Shown one piece after another: positions 52,723 to 63,515 of a stretch of 64,000 nt of DNA (positions are counted from its first letter, which is position 1; every line of letters starts with the position of its first letter). Source of the DNA: Sthenelais limicola (taxonomy: Eukaryota; Annelida; Polychaeta; Phyllodocida; Sigalionidae); the NCBI GenBank assembly GCA_942159475.1, contig OW804102.1, forward strand, positions 22,014,684 to 22,078,683. The letters run 5' to 3'. A program made the position numbers and the translations under genes. The notes under the pieces were generated by a model. The model did not search any database and was not told where the DNA came from. It was given only the letters and a program-made list of their open reading frames with translations.

Positions 52723-53513
52723 ACATTTGTGATATGTTACAGAAAAATTAGTCATAAGTCGCAAGAATCTAGATTGTGAGATATCATCATATTTGAAGAG
52801 AAGGGCTTAAGCAGATTCCAATGATAGTAAAAATTAGACGTCTAACAAGTACTTTTGTATTTTTGTATGCATGAAAAAAATTGTAGTAATATTTCTTAAT
52901 GGTCACCCACTCTAGTAAAGTATGAATTTTGAGATATCATATTTGAAAAGATGTGGTTCCAAGCAGATTCCAATGATGGTAAACAAAGAATAGTACTTAA
53001 GTACTTTTATATTTGTTTAGCATGAACAACATTTTTGTGATATTTCTTGATCGCGAGTCACTAGTAATTAACTATACTCCTTAGGATGACCTCAGATAGG
53101 CATAGATACATTCCATATACAGTCTTGAGATTTGGTACATCTATTCATGTTACTCCCGGCGCTAAACATGGCCCCCAGAATTAGGGTAAGATTTTCAGAA
53201 AATGTACAATTCGCCTTCACCAATCCTCTCAAATAACCGACATTTAAGACAAAAATGAGCCTTAAAATGCAGTTTAACATAACAGAACTGATACTTTAAA
53301 TCAATGCAATAACAAATATATTCAGATATAGCCGGTATTCATCATTTTTCAGCCTAATTTAGGATAATTTCCTAAATGTGTAGAGCTGCCAATTGTACAT
53401 TTTCTGAAAATCTGACCCATTAACACATTCTGAGCCAGGAATCTTGTGAATAAAACACTTGGAGAAATTTCAATTTTGCGACTTGTGGATCATTTGCCTG
53501 TAACATCACAATT
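52723..53513. mobile_element. MITE 'CATTTGTGATGTGT' family, copy B, with a nested MITE
   Basis: Left end CATTTGTGATATGTTACAGA, right end GGCAATTTTGCGACTTG-like followed by TGTAACATCACAATT, inverted. A complete GGGTCAG-family element (53,184-53,418) sits inside. Internal similarity to copy A: AGCAGATTCCAATGATAGTA and CTAACAAGTACTTTTGTATT. Confidence 0.6.
53184..53418 (-). mobile_element. GGGTCAG-family MITE, copy 7 (nested)
   Basis: 235 bp: GGGTAAGATTTTCAGAAAAT ... TTCTGAAAATCTGACCC, in inverted orientation to copies 1, 3, 4 and 5. The 62-codon minus ORF across it is spurious. Confidence 0.8.
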
Positions 53514-53611
53514 GGGGTCGAATACATTTAATGTAATTACCAGTTACCTACATTCCTGTAGACCACTGGGTTGTGAGAGTCTTGACCAATGCTAGTTAGA
53601 GTGTGTATACA

Positions 53612-53745
53612 GGTAAAGGAGTAAGAAATGTACAATTCGCCTTCACTAATCCTCTCAAATAACTCAAATTCAACCTCGAACAGAATTTCAGATTAAACGT
53701 CAAATATACTCTGATATACCCAGTATTTATCAGTGTCAGTGTAAA
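53612..53745 (-). mobile_element. GGGTCAG-family MITE, truncated copy 8
   Basis: One end only: GTAAGAAATGTACAATTCGC then CTTCACTAATCCTCTCAAAT, fading around CCCAGTATTTATCAGTGT. Confidence 0.55.
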
Positions 53746-55004
53746 TTAACCCACATAGTAACGTAATAGCTTCCTTCTGTAAGCATATCTCGACCAATTC
53801 TAGTTACTAGTGCCGAATTTCATTCACTATTTATTTTAAGATTGAAATATGAATCAATGAAGCCAACACATTAGGGCTTCGGGAATAAAATACTAATATA
53901 ATCCGAGACAGGGTGTTTTGCCATTATGTATCTCAAAATTAAAAGAGAATCAAATTCGATTGTTTAATGTACTCGTTGAGATTATTTGCTTGACAATCTG
54001 TATTTCATTGCAAAAACTGTCTTCGACTGTGATAATTTTATACCTTGGAATTGGTGAACTGTTGATTATTGAATATTTCAATTTCAATTGATGCAGGTAG
54101 ATTCGTCTGTGTTGTATTTGTGCATTGGGTAAATCTACTTAAGAGGTTGAAAGTTATACTACTGTTATGAAATTAATGTGCTTTCTTTTCATGTTCAAAT
54201 CTATTTGTTTAAGATGAGAGTACCCCCTTTATATATTATGTTGGTGTCATGCAAAACAATTTATCATGTGTATTATCATAGGATTGATGATCAACATTGA
54301 GGTACTGGTGGTGCACTGTTTGGTGTATAATCCGGAGGCGAAAGAATCCCAAGGCAAAACAAAGGGATTACATACATACAAACAGTGCACCATCAGGCAT
54401 GAAATGGAGGCTGTCAATGAAGTTATTTTTAGTGGGGAAATTAAAACTATATCTATCTGGTGGTTAGGGGTAAGAAGGAGTACATTTGTAGTTATGAGAA
54501 ATTAATATTAAATGAAGTAGCCTGAGAGTCATTGTTCATAAACAAGAGCTCTAGTCGGTTGTTGACAAAAAATGGGCAATTAAGATTCTGTGTAAATGTA
54601 AAAAGCTAAAAAAAGTTTCTTTCTGACCCTTTGTATAGATGAACAGCCTTACCCTCTGTCTACCACTAACATGTCATTGTATGCTTTTAGCAAAAATAGC
54701 AAAATTAACGATACGGGTTTTAGATTTTGTATTTTGAAAATGAACCTTGAGGAACCACTCTTAAGACTATTGATATTGAATATATAAGTTCTCTTATAAT
54801 GTTTTATCGTAGGAAATGTCCTTTGTACTTTAGTAGCAATGTCCATGGTTTTAAGCTGAGAATATCGTCAATGTACATGACAAACAAACAAACAAACAAA
54901 CAAAAACTGTTATTCCCTCGTCCAGGGCGAAGATGGAAATGAATGTAGTGGACGTGGGGCATAGGTGGCGCTAAATTCATGTTCAGGTCTCATTGTACAT
55001 CTGC
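53746..55004. other. Intergenic, nothing recognised
   Basis: AT-rich with an (AAAC)n run at 54,882-54,905. The 79-codon ORF at 54,266-54,505 has ordinary composition but no motif. Confidence 0.4.
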
Positions 55005-55112
55005 TAAATGGCCACTGAGCCGATTCTCACGCGATTTTGCACCGCAGAGGACTCTTTTGCACTAAATTCTGTGAGAATCGCATGGGAATCGGCTTAGTGG
55101 ACTAGGCCCTTA
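55005..55112. mobile_element. 'AGTCCACTAAGCCGATT' MITE, copy 2
   Basis: Inverted-repeat unit with GAGCCGATTCTCACGCGATT on the left, CGCAGAGGACTCTTTTGCAC in the centre and GGCTTAGTGGACTAGGCCCT on the right. Confidence 0.65.
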
Positions 55113-55241
55113 AGTCAATGCCGCGAAATTGATTAGAATTATAAATTTCAGCCTGATTATATAGGCAGTGAGTGTAGACCTATGTAGGTTGCTAGGTACG
55201 TTTGGTGCCAATGCTGAATATTGTTCACCTGGTGACTGATA

Positions 55242-55352
55242 TAAGGCCCTTGTCCACTAAGCCGATTCGCATGCGATCCTTACAAAATTTAGTGGAAAAG
55301 AGTCCTCTGCGGTGCAAAATTGCATGGGAATCGCCTCAGTGAACTAGGGCAT
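55242..55352. mobile_element. 'AGTCCACTAAGCCGATT' MITE, copy 3
   Basis: AAGGCCCTTGTCCACTAAGC on the left and CTCAGTGAACTAGGGC on the right, with AAGAGTCCTCTGCGG in the centre. Only 130 bp from copy 2, so the pair may come from local transposition. Confidence 0.65.
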
Positions 55353-57486
55353 AGATACTCTCCCTCAGCTGATTGACTCCCTTGCTTGAGCAAATTTGTA
55401 TCTTTATTTAAAACAATGATTTTATGTATATAATAACCGTCTGTGGTATCGTGGATGCAAACCAAATTTGCATTCATGTATACATATATGCAATTGAATA
55501 TTATGGCTGATATTAAATCTGATATTATGTATACGTAGACCAGTTGTTTGAAATGTTATATTCAATCGAGAAATGTTTTTTATCCTAAAGTTGTGGGCTT
55601 ATTTGTTGTATATCAACCATTCATGAGTCTGTCTTTAATCTTTTTATTTAATTCAGGTGTCAACATTAACATTACTAATTGTGTCAAACAAAATAATCAA
55701 AATAATAATCAAATGTCAGAATGTTCTGAAACACATATAGCAGACATTTATATGAATCCAGATATGGAACTGGGAATTACTTTTCCATTTTGTTAAAAAT
55801 TTATTTATTTATTGTACTAATCAATCTTAAGCCCTGTGTTTACCGACCCTTTTGTCTTGATGGGGAGTTTGTAGGGCAGTGGGAGGGGGGGGGGGGGAAC
55901 AGGGAAGTCAGGCTAGTGGAGATACATAAAATATATATAGAGAGAATGAAACTCGCTCGTAATTGAATATCTATTGGACGAGATTTCATAGAAAATGGGT
56001 CCAATAAATAGTCAATTACTAGTACCGTGTTCAATTCACTATTTATTATATGCTCCTAGCATAACAAATATTGAAAATATCCCTTTACTTCGGGTTTTGA
56101 ATCGGCATAAAGTATCTAAAAGCTAAAAGACAAACCAATTCACTTTGTTTATTGTACACATACGATACAGATATTTTTATTGCTCGCCACTTATATATAA
56201 ATAAAGATTTTTATTCAAGTTGATCAGTACAGTTACATGAAATGGACAGGAGCCTCTGCGAACAGATCTTCGTGGTCCGCCCACTTATCGCACCTCTCAA
56301 GTGGAATGTACATATACTTATTACAGCTGACTGTCGGCCATCAGCAATGTGCCTCCCATCAAGCACATATTCCTGGGATGGTCGGGTCAGTGGCCCCCAT
56401 GACTTGTATGTCCATAATGGACAATCTTGCGTTAGTGTGACTTGTGAAATCTGTCATGTTTTGTATAGCTCAACTACAAGTTGAGCACAATTATAAAGCA
56501 GAATAAAAAGAATAGCTTAGTTCTTGTTGAATCAAAATGTGCATGTATGTATCATCACACTAACATTTGTACTAATAAATGAATTATAACACGTATATGT
56601 TTTTGTTTTGTTACATAATGGAATATGTGTGAGAGCATGTGCGCTTGGCGAAGGATCTATTTACATATTGTTAGTCCAGCTACTGTTCCTTGACCTTAGT
56701 AAATTCATATGATATATTATGAGTCTCTGAATAGAATTTACAGAATGCAACAAAACATCTGTTATATTACACAAGGCCGGATATTAAATGCCTAGGTTCT
56801 TTTTACTTATTTTTGCAAATTATTTTCCTTATCCTGCCGTCTTGGCTTTCACAATGCTTAAACATTTATAAATATAACAAGCTTTTCTTCAGAAAACAGT
56901 CGCCATGAATGCCTAGTGTCTTTGTGGCATGTTAGCGCTGGCAATAGTATTCCGTGAAGGTAGTACATTTTAATATAAATTAATTTTTCCGATCCCTTCA
57001 TTAACCTTTCATGTACTTGAAAATCAAGTTACTTATTTACATTACAACCCATCTAAAAGTACTATGACCAAAATTTTGGAGGACTGTGTTTCGTTGTTTA
57101 TGCTAGAGGGTTGCTAAAACTGCCTCGTTTGTATCTGGGGGACCTACCCGAAACCTTTCATACAATGACTTTACTTATATTCGCTCACCGACGGCAGTTT
57201 TAACTTACACTTCAAATCCTAGTATAAACATATACCAGCAGCAGAATCTTGATAAATCCAGTTGTATAAGTCATAATATGAGTGAAGTTGGTAAAATTTG
57301 TTTTGTCGTAATAACTGAGAATGCAGCTTTAAATAGAAGTGACAGGTTTAAAGTTATGTTGCCGGTGCATTGGACCCAGGTGCATGATAATATATAAATA
57401 TGGTTAACCCAGATGTGATCATGCTACACCACCTCCTGCCACCCAGGCACTAGTGGAAGACCGGCTGTAACCATTTATATATGCAT
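55353..57486. other. Intergenic, with a fragment of the TAAAGCTGC MITE
   Basis: No gene recognised. A right terminus of the TAAAGCTGCACTCTCAG family (TAACTGAGAATGCAGCTTTA) ends at 57,331, and about 140 bp before it resemble the 35,923-36,127 copy. ORFs at 55,548-55,796 and 56,237-56,484 lack motifs. A poly-G run is at 55,887-55,898. Confidence 0.4.
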
Positions 57487-57713
57487 GGGTAAAGACATCA
57501 GAAAACGTACAATTTGCGTTCACCATTCCTCTCAAATAACCCAAATCTAACACAGAAATGAGGTTAAAAACACTGCTTAACATAACCAAACAGATTTTTA
57601 AAAATTTCTCAATACCAAATATACTCAGATATACCTAGTATTTATAATATTTAAGCATAATTTACTAAATGAGATGAGCTGCCGATTGTACATTTTCTGA
57701 TTAACTAACTCAC
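57487..57713 (-). mobile_element. GGGTCAG-family MITE, copy 9
   Basis: GGGTAAAGACATCAGAAAACG at the left; TGAGCTGCCGATTGTACATT plus TTCTGATTAACT at the right. The interior includes CCTCTCAAATAACCCAAAT. The ends are diverged from the consensus. Confidence 0.65.
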
Positions 57714-57866
57714 ATAAGAGAGAATGTAATGAGCATGTTATTAAGGGACATGTACACAATACCCACGTATTTTCACTGCGTTAGGGATCCATGGGATTTG
57801 TGGGCACTGGGGCCTGTTCCGTTTTCAAAATAGTTAGCGAAGCAATGGGCCCCAGAAGTTACCATC

Positions 57867-58275
57867 TAACCTGGACCTAACTTCATGTAGTGAGTGTGGT
57901 GTGTCTCAATTTGCATGAAAATGGACCTAACTTCATGTAGTGAGTGTGGTGTGTCTCAATTTGCATAAAAATGGACCTAACTACATGCAGTGGGTGTGAT
58001 GCATCTCAATTTGTGTGAAAATGGACCTAACTTCATGCAGTGGGTGTGATGCATCACAATTTGTGTGAAAATTGACCTAACTTCATGCAGTGAGTGTGAT
58101 GCATCTCAATTTGTGTGAAAATTGACCTAACTTCATGCAGTGAGTGTGATGCATCTCAATTTGTGTGAAAATTGACTTCATTGACTTCAACTTCATGCAG
58201 TGAGTGTGATTTGTCTCAATTTGTGTGAAAATTGACCTAACTTCATGCAGTGAGTGTGATGTGTTTCAATTTAAA
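57867..58275. repeat. 50-bp tandem repeat, about 8 units
   Basis: The unit reads GGACCTAACTTCATGTAGTG, then AGTGTG(A/G)TGYRTCTCAATTT and GTGTGAAAAT. Starts are spaced exactly 50 bp from 57,875 to 58,125; one later unit has an extra 10 bp (TTGACTTCA duplication). Confidence 0.9.
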
Positions 58276-58732
58276 AGAAAAATAATAAATAAAAGAAAAA
58301 TGTCCACTGCAAGTTCCCCCAAATTGTCTACTCATATATTGGAGGTCATGCTACACACTTAATGACAAAATGTCATAGGGGTAAAAGAAAGTTGCTGCCA
58401 GCTGAAGTTTACCATGTCATCCAATTTCATTAGCAGCTCCAGATCACCATGGCACATATAAATGAGTTGCAAAATTAAAGAAAGTAATAATTGAATACAT
58501 TTATTAGCGTAATTTACTGCAAAATAGTAAGCAAAATAACTGTTCATGACAGTACAGAATTAAAAAATTTTGCGTTCTAAAATATAATCCTGACCCTCGT
58601 GGGTCGGAAAAACGGCACGTAGAAATACGCAAAAGCGTCATGATGTAAACAAAGCGTCGATGTCAACCAAGACAAACATAAATTTAATTTTACCAATGAA
58701 TCTGTCATACTAAAAAATGAATTCGCTAGGCT
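58276..58732. other. Intergenic, nothing recognised
   Basis: AT-rich with one 62-codon minus ORF that has no features. Confidence 0.4.
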
Positions 58733-59089
58733 TCAGTATACAACCACATGCGCTGCACGCACTTCGTTGCATACCTCCGCCATGCACCAATACGGCTTCC
58801 TGCCCCGTCCCTTTGGCGTTTTTGTGTTAGTATCGCCATAGCAGAATATGTATTTTTGCCTAAAAGCTAGTGTCATCTGTGTATGAGACTTTACTGTTTT
58901 AAATTGTACTATATGTAAAGACCGTTCTCTTATGTCATTGGCAAGCCATCTTTCTTTGATCTGATGCGGGTTTCTGATCCTGTCCCAAACAGTCTGTGTC
59001 TGACTATTGTACCACTGTGTTACAGGGTCTATGAGGTGAATAAAGACCGGGATACTAAAAGTACTGTGTCTAGTTTTTATATCCGCCAT
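58733..59089 (-). CDS. Uncharacterised 118-codon ORF
   Basis: The ATG is in a good context (GACATGG) and starts MADIKTRHSTFSIPVFIHLI. The protein is basic, with Trp and Cys spread through it and a GRGRKPYWC segment near residue 95. No stop or repeat drives it, and its composition is that of a real protein. But no domain, splice sites or promoter could be identified, and a 650-bp inverted-repeat element starts 64 bp upstream, so it could be transposon-derived. Confidence 0.3.
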   Translation of the reverse strand: MADIKTRHSTFSIPVFIHLIDPVTQWYNSQTQTVWDRIRNPHQIKERWLANDIRERSLHIVQFKTVKSHTQMTLAFRQKYIFCYGDTNTKTPKGRGRKPYWCMAEVCNEVRAAHVVVY

Positions 59090-59152
59090 GTCAAGCTCGA
59101 ATTGAACCTAGGTTACTGTGATAGCTCATTGTTAGTTCCCTACTAACAGCAG

Positions 59153-59809
59153 AGGGGTGTTGCACAAGTATGCGCAAGGACATTCAACAAACGAACGGGA
59201 TTTCGTCCTCGTTGGGGTCTACGAACGAGTAGGAATAGCCACGATTAACCCTCTATTGCACTATAATTAAATGTTTAAAGACTAAAGACTTAGAAAAACC
59301 TTGAGGGTGTTCCTTAAAGTTTGTCTATGTCCCAACGAACGAGCACCTACGACTAGCGGATTTGCATGTGTCACTGCGCATGTCTATCACAGTGCATGCT
59401 GGGGTGGATTTAGTTCAATATGACATACAAATATTAAGCAAGATTTTTATAGAAAACTGCAAGAATGTTTTCACCAATATCACAGTTTGTATCAATGGGC
59501 TATAAAACCAAAATAAATGATGGGAAAGATGGAGACTAGTGTCATCAAAACATGTATGATACATGGGTATTGACATTAGAGCATCGATAAATAGTCCATG
59601 ATGAACATGGCATGTTTTCTATAGATTTTAGCCTGTACCATTAGTTCCATAGTTCCATGCGAATCAAGATTTAAAATGGCGGCTATGCAAATGCCCTATT
59701 GGTTGTGCAATAGGTTCTCGTTCTTTAGGCAAAGAACGAGCTGGGATTTCTACTTATTTCAACGAGTAACAGAAAGGCTATGAACAGCCACGAATATGCA
59801 ACGACCCCT
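59153..59809. mobile_element. About 650-bp inverted-repeat element, 'AGGGGTGTTGCA' ends
   Basis: Left end AGGGGTGTTGCACAAGTATG; the reverse complement of the right end is AGGGGTCGTTGCATATTCGT. Inside both arms are ACGAACGAG / CTCGTTC motifs and GGAATAGCCACGATTAACCC against GGCTATGAACAGCCACGAAT. Non-coding. Confidence 0.5.
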
Positions 59810-60285
59810 CCGGAGTCACAATTCACTAGATCCAGTGTAGCGGCCAGGTTCTGTCCTGGTCGGAATTCACTACAATAATTATTAAAGCATGATGCCTACT
59901 ACAGCATCGTGCTTATGTGGACAAATCTCGTCCAATAAATTTTCGATTATTGCCGGCTCGTCCCATTCTCTCTCTATATATCTAAAGTGCAAATATGTGA
60001 CAAGATCTTATAGAAATAGTATTGTAAAACTGTGGACATTCTTTACCTTGGAGTATATTAATTTTGAACCTTGCTTCTGTTGTAATCTTGAATGTTGAGA
60101 ATTTTGAAATTCACACACTGCCGCAGGGGTGGTTATTTTAGTGCTTTTATTTTATTTTCAATTTTTCCAATTGTTTTGGTAATCTAGTTCCTGATAGGTT
60201 GATTTTTTGAGTAGTTCAAATGGCATAGACCTGCGCACCTATTAGTTTTATTTCTATCGTATATTTCTCCATGTAGTTATCTTCA
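59810..60285. other. Intergenic, nothing recognised
   Basis: AT-rich. A 69-codon plus ORF at 59,889-60,098 has a SYRNSIVKLW stretch faintly like retrotransposon ORF ends, too weak to call. Confidence 0.35.
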
Positions 60286-60516
60286 GTTTTTGATGTATGT
60301 GACATTAGCAACCTTTTGTATACTCTGCATCTGGTTTTCTGTAGTAATTTCAAATTGTGATACTAGAATATTAATTTTGTATAACCTTTCTTTAGCTTTC
60401 ATAATCTTGTCGCCAGTCGTGCACCACCCGTCTATAACATGTCTGACATACCCTTTTACAATAGCACTCGTCCTCTGCACATCGTTGTCATTCCCAGCTC
60501 TTGCATCCAATAGCTT
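60283..60516 (-). pseudogene. Possible exon or ORF remnant (hydrophilic, 78 codons)
   Basis: Open between two stops on the minus strand: starts LLDARAGNDNDVQRTSAIVK and ends QKVANVTYIKN. The composition (charged, amphipathic) looks protein-like, whereas the plus-strand frame is hydrophobic noise. No start Met at the left edge and no certain splice site, so it may be the end of a decayed retroelement or a terminal exon. Confidence 0.25.
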
Positions 60517-60595
60517 AATTCAATATATGTCCAAAATCAAAAAATATCAAGACTTATTACAGGGGGATCAATATGGTAAAACTATTGCAATATTC

Positions 60596-61578
60596 TGGTG
60601 TCTGGTGTTACCCCCGCCAAGATTCTCCCCGCCGACAATGTCCCCGCCATACATTCTCCCTGCCAAACGACCTCCCCGCCGACATTTTCCCCGCCATTAA
60701 ATCATGTTTAATTATCATCCAAGACTTATTACATCATGTTAATATCTTGATATAAAGTAGGGATCTTATTGAATGAGTAAAATACATAATATATAGTGAT
60801 ATACATATTAAATCAATCCACTTTCAATCACTAAATATATATGGTTTCATCTCCGCTCAATATTATATGAGTAATTTAAGGGTTTTAAATGTATTTCTTG
60901 ATTATTAATGATTATTTGATGAGCAGGGAGGGGGGGGGGGGCTATTGTTTTAGTGTGCAGCAGCCACCTTGATGTCTGGTTTTCCTACTGTGGTTCCAGA
61001 ATTTGCTGGTGCACTAATACAATTCTTATATAACAATTGCTCCATCACTATAATTCTTCACCATATGTTTGATTAGTCATGTTGTATTTTAGGAGTTTGA
61101 TATGCTTATAAATAATGCAGTTCATGTAGTACTAGTATTGTCGAATTGGACTTATGATGTATAACGATGTTCTTTGATAATGATAATTGGTGCTAGAATT
61201 TGATAGTAGAATTTGATAGTATTACATGGCTGATCAATCGAATAGAAAACGAAATTGTGTATTTGTATGAAGAGAATTAGAAACTAAAAACAATTTACAA
61301 TTCCACCCAATACTATTCTTTACTTCATTCACTTTGCTGCGTTTCACATCATGATTTTTATGGTCGATTCCCACTTAACTGGTACAAATAAATTCAATGG
61401 TGAGGTTATCCATGTATATATGAGAATTTCAGTAAATTTTCATCATTGTTTGGCATCTAGATAAATTCAAATTTTAATGATTTATTGGCGGGGAAAATGT
61501 CGATGGGGAGGTCGTTTGGCAGGGAGAATGACGGGCGGGGAGATTGCGGCGGGGAGATTGTTGGCGGGGGAATGACCT
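60596..61578. mobile_element. Foldback element with CCCCGCC tandem arms
   Basis: The left arm (60,606-60,712) carries CCCCGCC six times at about 17-bp spacing (CCCCGCCGACATTTT and variants, one CCCTGCC). The right arm (61,478-61,576) carries the reverse complement in mirrored order (GGCGGGGAAAATGTCGATGG, then GGCAGGGAGAATG). A ~765-bp AT-rich centre has no ORF. The mirrored order of variants shows that the arms are true inverted copies. Confidence 0.75.
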
Positions 61579-61800
61579 ACAACCAATATTCTACTGCTGT
61601 TATATATGTTTATACAAGAATTTGAAGTGGAGACAGTCAAGCGAAAACAGCCGCCGATGAGCGATAATTTAATTCAAAACATTTTTTCTTTGTATATAAG
61701 GGTGCTATTCAAATAGAAGCCATACATCTGAATAGAAATCCAGGTCTTCCAGTACGCTCCTTAAATACTGGTCAGGCAGTTTAAGCCAAGATATTGATGA
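61579..61800. other. Short intergenic stretch, nothing recognised
   Basis: AT-rich, non-coding. Confidence 0.4.
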
Positions 61801-61983
61801 TATTGTGACCGACTCGATAAAAGCACCAAATTTGGCACAGAGGTAGGTCTGGGGGTACTAAAGATTAGATTTAGATTTAAAAATATTGTTTCACAAGTTG
61901 TTGTGATTAAGGCCTGTCAACCAATTTGTCTGCACCTTCCATATTATTTGGACAAATACAAAATTATTCTATTCTATTCTAAT
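61800..61983 (+). mobile_element. 3' end fragment of a non-LTR retrotransposon, (ATTCT)n tail
   Basis: ATATTATTTGGACAAATACA followed by AAATTATTCTATTCTATTCTA is typical of the 3' end of CR1/L2-like elements. The left limit is approximate; no coding part is retained. Confidence 0.5.
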
Positions 61984-63179
61984 ACCTTTTTCTTTAGATT
62001 TTAAGGTACAGAGATTCCATTTCTGCAGCCCTTTTCAAGATCAAAACATATTCATGAATTTAGGCCTTTACTTTAAATAACATGAGATTACTCAAACTCT
62101 TAAATGTGTAAATTTATATAATTTCTTAATTATTTTGCCTGACATTGCACACATCAGGTTTGTGTTTCTTTTTTTGAATTTTTTTGTTCTCACACCAATA
62201 TTATAATGACATATATATATATATATACCAATTTAAACCCAGAAACTATCAACAGACATGTTGCATTCGATATCAGATTACATATCAAACAGAGAAAATC
62301 CCAGCTAGGCTTTAACTACATATCAAATTTGTAGTAGTCGAACGATTCCTGACTGAATGACAATCAAATTAGTGGTAATGAGAAAACACAAATTTGAAGG
62401 ACAGTTGACATCCCCAGGGTGTTCTATCTGAGGTTGGTGGGATTAGGTCAAGCCCCTATTAATAGCCAGCACCACCACCACTTGTAATACTCTAGTATTC
62501 CAGGGTTGGGGAAAGATGACTTGTGTATCTATCTCTGACTGCAGACTATTATAGATGCTATACACATGTATTGCATAGTAGCCTTGTTCTGCCTTCCTGA
62601 TTCCTGCCTTCTCCTGATGTAGTACATTGCACCCATTGCATTGTACTTTTATTCGACTCAATTTCTTTCCTTAGTTTTGTCAGATGCATGCTTTTTTTGT
62701 ATGGTTGCACGTAGCATCAGGTTTTATCTAGAACCAGGCCAACATATAGCCTCTATATACCTAAGTCTATCAACTCTAATACTATCAATTATGGGGTCAT
62801 GGGAATCGCATCTCAGTGCCATCTCAGCTTGCTTGTACAACTTGCTTGCTTGTGTCAGCTCGTCTGTATCTCCAGAAGATGCATGCATTGGAGAACGCTG
62901 CAGTGTATCAGAGGTTCCAGTCTAGATTCCATGTGATCAGACATAGCAGCCAATACTGGACTGGGCTAGGCTGTGATCTGGGGATAGAGCAGGCATTAAT
63001 GTACTCACTAAAAAGCCATGGGGGCCTAATACAAGGAAGTCAAATGACAAAGCACCAGAGAGCAGTTTGGATTATGTCTTTCAGTGTGTCATCCTCCCAC
63101 AGTCCTCCCAGCTCATCATAGAATATTTGCGACTGAAAAACTGCAAAGTATCTTTATATCTTTAAAATTGCCTGGAATT
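61984..63179. other. Region with short overlapping ORFs, unassigned
   Basis: On the plus strand, frames at 62,641-62,925 and 62,816-63,121. On the minus strand there is a 65-codon frame (62,921-62,724) containing MHASSGDTDELTQASKLYKQ, and one at 62,661-62,443. A decayed protein-coding element is possible, but I could not make a consistent model. Confidence 0.3.
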
Positions 63180-63515
63180 GTATATGGATCTAGTGCTTAT
63201 CAAAAGCTTAGGTATGACATTTGCACTTCCTGGCAGCAGCCATACTGGATTCTGACCTTGAAAATGACCTTCAAACAGAAAATGACTTCAGAAATGGAAC
63301 GCTCATACCTGAAAACCTAATAAAAGTGGTATTATGTATGGATCTAGTGCTAATAGGAGCTGAGATATAATCCGTATGGGATTTTGACCTTGAAAATGAC
63401 CTTGAAATAGAAAAACATTTTCAGAAATAGATTCTTTATGCCCTAAAATCTAGAAAAAGTATCATCATACACAGATATAGTGCTAACAGGAGCTGAGATA
63501 TGACATTACATGTAA
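63180..63515. repeat. Diverged tandem repeat, about three units of 135-155 bp
   Basis: Shared segments are ATGGATCTAGTGCT, GGAGCTGAGATAT, TTGACCTTGAAAATGACCTT and CAGAAAT. Units start near 63,184, 63,339 and 63,473 (the last partial). Confidence 0.6.

Noticed and set aside
62724..62921. 65-codon minus frame with MHASSGDTDELTQASKLYKQ
   Set aside because: Composition is protein-like, but flanking frames are closed and no splice sites give a consistent gene. Left as unassigned.
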